A stretch of 10,589 bases of DNA, taken from Alphaproteobacteria bacterium (GTDB lineage Bacteria > Pseudomonadota > Alphaproteobacteria > Holosporales > Holosporaceae). Positions 1 to 4,668 of the stretch are shown piece after piece. Made by a program: the position numbers and the translations under genes. The first letter of the stretch is position 1; every line of letters starts with the position of its first letter. The notes beneath the pieces were generated by a model. That model ran no database searches, was not told where the DNA came from, and saw only the letters and a list, made by a program, of their open reading frames with translations. The stretch lies in assembly GCA_016870135.1 (NCBI GenBank), contig VGCF01000029.1:1-10589 (forward strand), read 5' to 3'.

Positions 1-2
1 AA

Positions 3-59
3 GGTTTTGAATTCCAAAAAGCAGATTTCGCTTATGCTGCCTTTGGAATAAGCTTTTGA
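3..59 (+). CDS. possible 3' end of an upstream gene, unidentified
   Basis: The window opens inside a possible reading frame of 18 codons ending at TGA 57-59. The residues end in ADFAYAAFGISF, which reads like ordinary protein. Another frame also runs open to a TAA at 49-51, so the choice of frame is a judgement. I do not recognise a family. About 90 bp of AT-rich spacer without an obvious terminator separate it from the NUDIX gene. Confidence 0.25.
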   Translation, partial: GFEFQKADFAYAAFGISF

Positions 60-135
60 AGCTTGAATAGGTATAGATGATGGGCTTGCTATATCTGTGA
101 GATGATTGTATTGTGCAAATTCAAGACCTTGATTG

Positions 136-144
136 AGGGAGGTG
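136..144 (+). promoter_or_regulatory. strong Shine-Dalgarno site for the NUDIX gene
   Basis: GGGAGGTGG lies four bases before the ATG at 149, a near-consensus ribosome binding site that fixes this start. It stands out because the core genes further right in the window show almost no Shine-Dalgarno complementarity. Confidence 0.75.
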
Positions 145-148
145 GCAT

Positions 149-637
149 ATGAATAAGAAGGGCATTCATGTGGTCAGCAGAGGCGTTATCGTGGATCAAG
201 ATCATATTCTCCTGGCGTATGATCCAAGACCGTACCCTAACCATTATTATGAATTAAATACTCCCTTTTATTATCTTCCTGGGGGGCATATTGATTTTCA
301 AGAATCTGCATCCAATGCACTGATTCGCGAGATCAAAGAAGAAACAGGATTTGAAGCAGCAATAGAAAAATTTTTAGGAATAATTGAACATGCATGGAAT
401 TTTCCAGGCGATGAGGTCTGTTGCCATACGCACGAAATTAATTTGATTTATAAGTTCAGTATTACAGAGTTAAAATTTGGAGATAAGGTGCCACAAAAAG
501 AAGAGCATGTTGCTTTCGAATGGCTACCAACTGACTCGCTATACGAGATCGATCTTCGTCCCTTACCACTTAAATCCGCTTTATCTAAATGGTTGGAAGG
601 TACTAACGATAATATCTTTTGGAGCACAATGAAATAA
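149..637 (+). CDS. NUDIX hydrolase, intact
   Basis: A 162-residue protein with a complete NUDIX box at residues 46-68: G46, E52, then R60-E61-x-x-E64-E65-x-G67-F68, fitting GX5EX7REUXEEXGU exactly. The glutamates of this box bind the divalent metals used to hydrolyse a nucleoside diphosphate linked to another group. The substrate cannot be read from the sequence; the N-terminal half before the box and the segment after it give the alpha/beta/alpha fold its usual length. No signal peptide or membrane segment is visible, so it should be cytosolic. The start is supported by the strong GGGAGGTGG site. It is the only undamaged member of a run of small-molecule enzyme genes (second NUDIX, APH, HAD, NTF2-like), so it may be the survivor of a decaying accessory cluster. 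Confidence 0.9.
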   Translation: MNKKGIHVVSRGVIVDQDHILLAYDPRPYPNHYYELNTPFYYLPGGHIDFQESASNALIREIKEETGFEAAIEKFLGIIEHAWNFPGDEVCCHTHEINLIYKFSITELKFGDKVPQKEEHVAFEWLPTDSLYEIDLRPLPLKSALSKWLEGTNDNIFWSTMK

Positions 638-663
638 GCAACTTTGCTTTGCGTCATTCCCCA

Positions 664-808
664 ATGCAGGAATACATTCATCATATTATCAGCGCCATTT
701 ATACCCTATGACGACGTTGAACAAAAACATATTCACGATACGTGCCGTTGGATTGAAAGTGGCGAGCCTATTTTTCGGGTTCAAAAGCCTGATGTCCCAA
801 ATAAACAT
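664..808 (+). pseudogene. N-terminal fragment of a second NUDIX-family protein
   Basis: Starting at ATG 664 one frame reads MQEYIHHIISAIYT, then stops at 709. The adjacent frame continues with YDDVEQKHIHDT and WIESGEPIFRVQKPDVPNKH. From memory this matches the N-terminal segment that precedes the catalytic domain in a subgroup of NUDIX proteins (pattern WI.SG..IFR..KP..P.KHLVSYF), where KH leads straight into the NUDIX fold. Here the text breaks off after PNKH at 808 and continues in the same frame with APH sequence, so the catalytic NUDIX box is lost. A one-base frame change lies between about 700 and 707. The family call rests on recalled pattern, not on a search. Confidence 0.5.
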
Positions 809-1018
809 TCGGTGTGTGATCTTGTTGTTGCCTGGACGTATTTATCCGGCAAAGCGCGTGAGACTTTTATTGCTGAAATGGATATGGATGCTGATACATG
901 GCTTCGTGCACGTGCCTGGGCACTTTGGAAAGCAACATTTGAACTGTGCCAAATTGCAGATAAAAACAGCGCTGATGCTGATGGGCAGAGAAGAATTATT
1001 GATGAGGTTGTGCAGTGA
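809..1018 (+). pseudogene. C-terminal fragment of an aminoglycoside phosphotransferase (APH)-family protein
   Basis: The 68 codons before TGA 1016-1018 read CDLVVAWTYLSGKAR, then an acidic stretch, TWLRARAWALWKATFEL, and a final RRIIDEVVQ. This is the characteristic end of APH/choline-kinase-like phosphotransferases, which in intact members follows the metal-binding IDFG and the GDPACDLV segment. The fragment begins exactly at CDLV, so the catalytic HGD..N loop and IDFG aspartate are missing and the product could not transfer phosphate. It is joined in frame to the NUDIX fragment, giving an open reading frame from about 644 to 1018 that is a deletion chimera. Its stop overlaps the GTG start of the HAD remnant by four bases (GTGA), a sign of former translational coupling. 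Confidence 0.75.
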
Positions 1019-1197
1019 GTAATAACACGATTAAGGCTATTATTTTTGATGTCGATGGTGTTGTTTTTCATAATCAAGATCAGCAAGGTCGTTATTTATG
1101 GAGCCGCACTATCAAAGAACATCTTGGTCTGACATCAAAGCATTTCTCCATTATTTTTTCAGAAAAATGGGAGAATCTATTAATGGTGTCATTTTAA
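1015..1197 (+). pseudogene. N-terminal fragment of a HAD-superfamily phosphatase
   Basis: From GTG 1015 the frame reads IKAIIFDVDGVVF, the HAD motif I with the nucleophile D12 and the general acid/base D14 of DxDG. It continues with a cap-like region (GRYLWSRTIKEHLGLTSKH, then FSEKWEN) and stops at 1197 after 60 codons. A usual HAD hydrolase is over 200 residues, so motifs II-IV are absent. The reading frame is lost around 1170-1195, where the neighbouring frame picks up NTF2-like sequence. A GAGG about eight bases upstream of GTG is a plausible ribosome binding site. The GTG overlaps the stop of the APH fragment, so these were once an operon. Confidence 0.6.
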
Positions 1198-1457
1198 ATA
1201 GGGTTGAGTATATCAGACATGCAATAGAGAAACGGAAGAATATTCAAACAATGGAGTTTGAATGCAAAACTCATATGTCTCAAAATGACACATTATTTAT
1301 TCTTTATGATGACAAAGGTAGCAATACCCAGGGCGATGAAATCATAGCAGAAGTAATCTCTTATTTTGAATTTAAGAACCAAAAGATATTTAAAATTCAT
1401 GGTCAGGTACATTTATTGAAAGGGAGTCCATCTGATGTTGACATGAGTCAGGAGTAA
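1180..1457 (+). pseudogene. C-terminal part of a SnoaL/NTF2-like protein
   Basis: In a frame different from the HAD fragment, codons up to TAA 1455-1457 read RVEYIRHAIEKRK, then EFECKTHMSQNDTLF, EVISYFEFKNQKIFKIHGQV and GSPSDVDM. The alternation of strands ending in an FEF..QKI.KIHGQV strand pair fits the last strands of the NTF2/SnoaL cone fold; I recall similar sequences but could not search. The frame is open from ATG 1098, yet the first part of that frame is only the HAD coding region read out of phase, so the true join is somewhere between about 1160 and 1215. A CAGGAG just before the stop serves as ribosome binding site for the next gene, two bases downstream. Confidence 0.45.
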
Positions 1458-1459
1458 CT

Positions 1460-1946
1460 ATGACCACTACATTTATTTTAAGCTCAGATCTTGCGCGCAA
1501 ACTCATAGAGGAACAGTTTCCTGAGTATTCTCGCTTGCCAATCACGGATGTTGAAAAACAGGGGCATGATAACCGTACCTATAGGCTTGGTGAACACATG
1601 CTCATTCGTATGCCAACAGATGCAGATTACGCTTTAAAAGTTCCAAAAGAGCAAGAGCTGCTGCTGAAGCTCGCAAAACGTTTAAGCGTTAGCATTCCGG
1701 CGCCTATTAAAAGGGGCTTCAACATATACCGCAGAAAATTCAGCAGTTGCTAGAAAAATGAGTGGTGAGCTTGCGGGGCCTATATTAATAGGTGAGCACA
1801 AGCGAAGCCCGAAATTTGACGACGCAAATGTTGAAATATCAAAGGTAGATTATCCTTACCCATTTTCTATATACAAATGGTTATCTGGAAAAAGTATCAA
1901 TCTGCTGACGTTAACCGACCAAGACAAAGAACAACTTGCCTTTGAC
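1460..1946 (+). pseudogene. N-terminal part of an APH-family phosphotransferase, broken by a short insert
   Basis: ATG 1460 follows AGGAG and sits two bases after the preceding stop. Residues 1-86 (LPITDVEKQGHDNRTYRLG, the strand carrying KVPKEQELLLKLA, then SIPAPIKRG) match the nucleotide-binding N-lobe of APH-family enzymes. The frame then stops at 1751-1753. The adjacent frame resumes with DYPYPFSIYKWLSGKS and LAFD. Joining codon 86 (ends 1717) to the codon starting at 1836 gives PAPIKRG-ISKVD-YPYPF, the normal family spacing. Homology ends at about 1946, where an 8-bp inverted repeat starts. The catalytic core and C-lobe are absent. Together with the fragment at 809-1018 the two pieces do not overlap in family coordinates, so they could derive from one rearranged gene or from two copies. 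Confidence 0.75.
1718..1835 (+). mobile_element. candidate 118-bp palindromic insertion element
   Basis: The segment begins with TTCAACAT (1718-1725) and ends with its exact reverse complement ATGTTGAA (1828-1835). Further partial complementarity runs inward from both ends, including an AAATT at the same offset in each arm. Inside are nested stems: GCTTG 1769-1773 with CAAGC 1799-1803, and CCTAT 1779-1783 with ATAGG 1788-1792 around a four-base loop. The length is 39 codons plus one base, so it shifts the APH frame, and excising exactly this interval restores frame and spacing. No transposase and no clear target-site duplication are visible. It resembles in concept the Rickettsia and Wolbachia palindromic elements found inside genes, but I see no sequence relation to them. 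Confidence 0.5.
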
Positions 1947-1985
1947 ACTCTCCAAGTGCGCATATACAATCCCATTCGGAGAGTG
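1946..1985 (+). repeat. 8-bp inverted repeat at the end of APH homology
   Basis: CACTCTCC (1946-1953) and GGAGAGTG (1978-1985) are perfect reverse complements separated by 24 bp. APH-like sequence ends at the left arm, so this may mark a recombination or insertion boundary, or a weak hairpin. No T-run follows directly. Confidence 0.45.
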
Positions 1986-2010
1986 AAAATATGACCATAC
2001 CACCCCAGTT

Positions 2011-2055
2011 TGGAGTTGGTTAGGTTGGGGTAAGCTAATCTCCACCAGATTTTTT
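2011..2055 (+). terminator. probable Rho-independent terminator after the remnant cluster
   Basis: TGGAG (2011-2015) plus GTTAG (2019-2023) pair with CTAAT (2035-2039) plus CTCCA (2040-2044), a ten-pair stem with a three-base bulge and an eleven-base loop. A run of six T (2050-2055) follows after five bases. The distance to the T-run is longer than ideal. It would end transcription of the NUDIX-APH block. Confidence 0.4.
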
Positions 2056-2123
2056 CACGAGTATATATTAATGAGGAACAAGGGAGCAGAGGGTTCGGCG
2101 AAATGCGCTGTATTAATTTTATA

Positions 2124-2152
2124 TTGATACAATTTTAAAAAATTGTTATAAT
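2124..2152 (+). promoter_or_regulatory. strong sigma70-like promoter with palindromic spacer
   Basis: TTGATA (2124-2129), a 17-bp spacer and a perfect TATAAT (2147-2152) make the best promoter in the window. The spacer is almost entirely a perfect palindrome: ACAATTTT (2129-2136), two A, AAAATTGT (2139-2146). That position suits a repressor operator, although the DNA here is very AT-rich and chance is possible. Predicted transcription starts near 2159 and reads into the frameshifted partial copy at 2178. Confidence 0.6.
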
Positions 2153-2177
2153 TTTATGGCGTTTAAAAAAAATCGAT

Positions 2178-2367
2178 ATGAATGAAAAAAAAAATGGGAT
2201 GCGTATTGGAATTGAAAAAGATAGTTCGGAACAAATTAAAAAAAATGATTGCCCTTTCAAAGAAAGAAATGGATGCTATTAATATGTTGCCGAAAAAGGA
2301 AAAGGAAAAAGAGATTACCGAATGGTGCGAAAATTTTTTTATTACAAAACAGTGCGTTTTGAATTAA
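2178..2367 (+). pseudogene. frameshifted partial duplicate of the N-terminal module of the downstream hydrolase
   Basis: From ATG 2178 one frame reads GMRIGIEKDSSEQIKK, aligning to GFRIQLSNDNSKRLKK at residues 68-83 of the 2453 gene. That frame stops at 2282. The second frame (openable from ATG 2182) carries on with MIALSKKEMDAINMLPKKEK and EITEW, aligning to residues 84-110 of the downstream protein, then ends at TAA 2365-2367. The switch sits in a run of eight A (2238-2245); seven would keep one frame, giving a protein of about 62 residues. A run of ten A also lies right after the start (2185-2194). The signal peptide and the hydrolase domain have no counterpart here, so it is a truncated tandem copy. 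It could still be expressed if slippage on the A-run occurs. Confidence 0.55.
2245..2330 (+). repeat. direct repeat, copy 1
   Basis: This stretch aligns without gaps to 2702-2787 at a constant offset of 457 bp. The 39 bases 2278-2316 are identical to 2735-2773, and ATGATTGCCCTTTC at 2245-2258 is identical to 2702-2715. It encodes the lysine/glutamate-rich module with LPKKEKEKEI.EW in both copies. Confidence 0.85.
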
Positions 2368-2393
2368 AATCGCAAGTAAATTAAAAATAAAAC

Positions 2394-2421
2394 TTGACCA
2401 TAACAATTTTTATGATAATAT
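2394..2421 (+). promoter_or_regulatory. possible promoter of the secreted hydrolase gene
   Basis: TTGACC (2394-2399), a 16-bp spacer and TAATAT (2416-2421) lie at a suitable distance from ATG 2453. A better -35 match, TTGACA at 2426-2431 with TATAGA at 2448-2453, would place the -10 box on the start codon itself, so transcripts from it would lack the ATG that carries the signal peptide. Confidence 0.35.
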
Positions 2422-2452
2422 TTTATTGACAATATATTAAAAAACACTATAG

Positions 2453-3880
2453 ATGAAAAACACATTAAAGCTTTTGTTTTTAATTTCTCTTTCTGCATTG
2501 ACGCAATCGTATGACCCTTGTTCGCACACAAAGGCGAATCAGACCATAGAGATGCAAGAGGTATGCGAGGAAAATTTTAAAAAACAAGGAATTTTTGATT
2601 ATACTTTTATTATGAATTACACATCTAGTGCTGTAAAAAATAGTAAAATTTATGGATTTCGCATCCAATTGAGCAACGACAATTCTAAACGATTGAAAAA
2701 GATGATTGCCCTTTCCCCTGAAAAAATGGAAAAAATTAATATGTTGCCGAAAAAGGAAAAGGAAAAAGAGATTGCCGAATGGTACAAGAATTTGTACGAC
2801 AGAATGGAAACAGATGATACATTGGTTCAGGCGCTGTATGAAGAAAAAAACAATGATTCTCCGATTTTCCATAATACAAAGTATTTGTGTGATCCAGAGT
2901 CTCATGATCAAGTATCTGAGGGTGGATTTTTAACCGCATTCTATATTCCAGGTAGAGATAAGGACAAAGATCCCATTGTGGTCGTCCATGGTGGGCCCGG
3001 TGGTGGTGCGGTTAGTATGCTGCCTACGGCCGTAGAGTTGTCCCAAGTCACAGGGCGCAGCGTGATGGCGTACACCCAGCGTGGGTGCCATGGGTCGGGG
3101 TGTTCCTTTGATCCAGGTATGGACACGTTGGAGCAATCAGCCCAAGATTTGGGTAAAGCCATTGATGCGACCAGAGCCTTGTCTAAACGAGATAAAGTGG
3201 TGGTGTTCGGACACTCCTTTGGTCCCAATATTGTGAATGATTATTTGTCCAAACCTGGGGAAAATGAGAAGGTGTCGTCTGCCATTTACGTAGGTCCAGC
3301 ACCCATCGATTTGGTGGGTTATTTAAAAATGATTATAAAGCGGGATGAAGTTTTTTTAAGAGATCAGTCTATTATTGAAAAAGAAAAAAACCCAATGGTT
3401 AAAAACAGTCTATACGATATGGGGTATGTAACGGCATTTTCAAACTTACAGAGGGCTATAAATTATGCCATCGACCGCTTTCAGAGTGATCAATTAAATT
3501 TATTGGACATCAAAACAGCATATTTTCAAAATTCTAAAAACATTTCCACCCACAACAATTGGAACCTGTCAAGAGATTTCCTGAAAAGCATGAAGAATAA
3601 AAAGCCGAAAGATATTTTAAAAAAGATTGCACAACCCATTCTTATTATTCATGGTGAAGACGACAGCATTCCTCAATCCAATGCAAAAGCCATGTCCAGC
3701 ATCACAAAGAATTCAAAGTGTGTCATTATGAAAGATACAGCCCACTGTCCTTTTGATGAAAAACCAGAGGAGTTTTATCCTCTAGTTCAGAGTTTCCTGG
3801 ATCATGTGGATGCAGGAGAGAACATTGGAACGGGAAAAGTAAAAAATTTGTACTTGGTGGGTAAAAAACATCGTTTGTAA
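2453..3880 (+). CDS. secreted alpha/beta-hydrolase, prolyl-aminopeptidase-like (S33)
   Basis: A 475-residue protein. Residues 1-19 (MKNTLKLLFLISLSALTQS) form a Sec-type signal peptide, which fixes the start even though no Shine-Dalgarno site precedes it. Residues 20-160 are a family-specific region with a charged module (LPKKEKEKEIAEW, 98-110). The hydrolase domain follows: oxyanion-hole motif HGGPGG at 179-184, typical of proline iminopeptidase relatives; nucleophile elbow GHSFG with Ser255; acid Asp403 or Asp404 in HGEDD; His431 in DTAHCPF. The triad is complete, so it should be an active serine hydrolase cleaving N-terminal residues or short peptides outside the cytoplasm; specificity is not readable. 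Usual cytosolic proline iminopeptidases are about 310-320 residues and lack a signal peptide, so the N-terminal 160 residues are unusual. A terminator lies 65 bp downstream. A role against a host is only a guess. Confidence 0.85.
   Translation: MKNTLKLLFLISLSALTQSYDPCSHTKANQTIEMQEVCEENFKKQGIFDYTFIMNYTSSAVKNSKIYGFRIQLSNDNSKRLKKMIALSPEKMEKINMLPKKEKEKEIAEWYKNLYDRMETDDTLVQALYEEKNNDSPIFHNTKYLCDPESHDQVSEGGFLTAFYIPGRDKDKDPIVVVHGGPGGGAVSMLPTAVELSQVTGRSVMAYTQRGCHGSGCSFDPGMDTLEQSAQDLGKAIDATRALSKRDKVVVFGHSFGPNIVNDYLSKPGENEKVSSAIYVGPAPIDLVGYLKMIIKRDEVFLRDQSIIEKEKNPMVKNSLYDMGYVTAFSNLQRAINYAIDRFQSDQLNLLDIKTAYFQNSKNISTHNNWNLSRDFLKSMKNKKPKDILKKIAQPILIIHGEDDSIPQSNAKAMSSITKNSKCVIMKDTAHCPFDEKPEEFYPLVQSFLDHVDAGENIGTGKVKNLYLVGKKHRL
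2702..2787 (+). repeat. direct repeat, copy 2 (inside the hydrolase gene)
   Basis: Counterpart of 2245-2330, with 2735-2773 identical to 2278-2316. It codes for residues 84-111 of the secreted hydrolase. Being in frame in an intact gene, this is the functional copy. Confidence 0.85.
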
Positions 3881-3900
3881 TCGGTGGGTAAAAAATATCG
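3856..3900 (+). repeat. short tandem repeat at the hydrolase stop codon
   Basis: GGTGGGTAAAAAACATCG (3856-3873) recurs as GGTGGGTAAAAAATATCG (3883-3900) with one mismatch and a 27-bp period. The stop codon TAA 3878-3880 lies between the copies. Without it the frame would continue for a further 20 codons, repeating VGKK, which suggests a slip duplication at the 3' end. Confidence 0.6.
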
Positions 3901-3944
3901 GATTCAAGAGAGAACTGCTTCTTCTGCATCATTCGTGATGTGAC

Positions 3945-3967
3945 ACCATCCTTCTGGGGTGGTTTTT
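3945..3967 (+). terminator. Rho-independent terminator of the hydrolase gene
   Basis: ACCATCC (3945-3951) pairs with GGGTGGT (3957-3963), seven pairs including one T-G wobble, around a five-base loop, and five T follow counting the last stem base (3963-3967). It is 65 bp after the stop and in the right orientation. Confidence 0.55.
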
Positions 3968-3985
3968 GAAACAGGATTTTCTGAA

Positions 3986-4015
3986 ATAAGGTCATGCGAT
4001 TAGGCATGACCTTAT
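3986..4015. repeat. perfect 12-bp-arm hairpin
   Basis: ATAAGGTCATGC (3986-3997) and GCATGACCTTAT (4004-4015) are perfect reverse complements around the loop GATTAG. No T-run follows on either strand beyond TTATTT on the minus side, so it is not a standard terminator. Neither neighbouring gene explains it. It may be a dispersed palindrome or a regulatory hairpin. Confidence 0.7.
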
Positions 4016-4095
4016 GGATAGCCCGTCATGGTGTATCGTAAATTTTACATATATATGACACATTGTTGTTTTAAACATACGTTTTTTCCATTTTT

Positions 4096-4449
4096 TTGCA
4101 CGCCAACAACAGAAAAAAGAATGGTTCTTTCATTTTGATGATTTTGGTTCCGTTGATTTTGATGGTGTCAGGCTGTATTGGGCCAAAAAATCAAGGTGTA
4201 TCAAACAATCAGATTATGGGAAAAATACAGAATAAAATCAGCGCATTACCGGCTATTTGGACTGGATTTGTCAACACCAGTAAAACAGACCCCGATGTGC
4301 TTGCATTAAGATAATGACTGGCATTGAAAAAGGTCCACGGTATCGTTTTATTTGATCAAAATATTAACAATACTGATCAGCTTCGATCTCTTGTGTCTTT
4401 TTTAACACAAAACAATCCCAATATTCCTGTTGCTATTGATCAAGAGGGC
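4096..4449 (+). pseudogene. broken GH3 (NagZ-like beta-hexosaminidase) lipoprotein gene
   Basis: The first open stretch starts at TTG 4096 (no in-frame ATG upstream before a stop) and gives a lipoprotein leader: basic start with RKK, hydrophobic FILMILVPLILM, lipobox VSGC with Cys27. It ends at TAA 4312-4314, immediately followed by TGA 4315-4317. In the same frame the sequence then resumes as VHGIVLFDQNINNTDQL, a spacer, and IPVAIDQEG. This matches the beginning of the GH3 catalytic domain (G.ILFdrN ... IDQEGG, the substrate-binding loop of NagZ). It breaks off after DQEG at 4449, before the catalytic aspartate and the K-H-F-P-G segment. The intact enzyme would have been an anchored N-acetylglucosaminidase acting on peptidoglycan fragments. 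Two nonsense codons plus truncation make it non-functional. Confidence 0.65.
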
Positions 4450-4668
4450 AGAAAGAGGTTGGCCCAGAGAGGCAGAGCAAGCGTTTTTTCCTGTGCCCTG
4501 TTGCCTCTTGACCTGTGCGTAACGACGCCTTACTGTCTAACCCTGTCTCTCTCTGCCTTGATTTCGCCCCCGCTTCTTACTTGTTCATTCCTTCATTGTC
4601 TCGCTTGGACCGTTGCTTTGTAAGCATGCCCCCTGATGACTGTGATCTTGGGCGACGAATGGTCGTGA
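4450..4668. other. compositionally distinct segment between GH3 remnant and rpsA
   Basis: About 220 bp with no gene that I can support. The plus strand is strikingly pyrimidine-rich (runs such as CCCTGTCTCTCTCTGCC) and richer in GC than the hydrolase region to the left. AGGCAGAG (4470-4477) and CTCTGCCT (4551-4558) are a perfect 8-bp inverted repeat. Open frames cover it on both strands but none looks like a protein family or has a start with a ribosome site. It begins where GH3 homology ends and runs to the rpsA stop, so it may be an inserted repeat or the footprint of a deletion. Confidence 0.4.

Noticed and set aside
448..684. Minus-strand ORF of 78 codons opposite the NUDIX gene
   Set aside because: It is the antisense shadow of an intact NUDIX gene and its translation shows no protein-like motif.
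2056..2123. Short plus frame starting at ATG 2071 (MRNKGAEGSAKCAVLILY)
   Set aside because: It has only 18 codons, no ribosome binding site of note and no recognisable relative; probably chance.
2480..2939. Minus-strand ORFs opposite the secreted hydrolase N-terminus
   Set aside because: They are phenylalanine- and isoleucine-rich readings of A-rich coding DNA; the plus-strand gene has a signal peptide and a full catalytic triad.
3726..4007. Minus-strand ORF of 93 codons across the hydrolase 3' end and terminator
   Set aside because: It overlaps the coding 3' end and both hairpins; the repeated YPPITNDVFYPPSTN text only reflects the short tandem DNA repeat.
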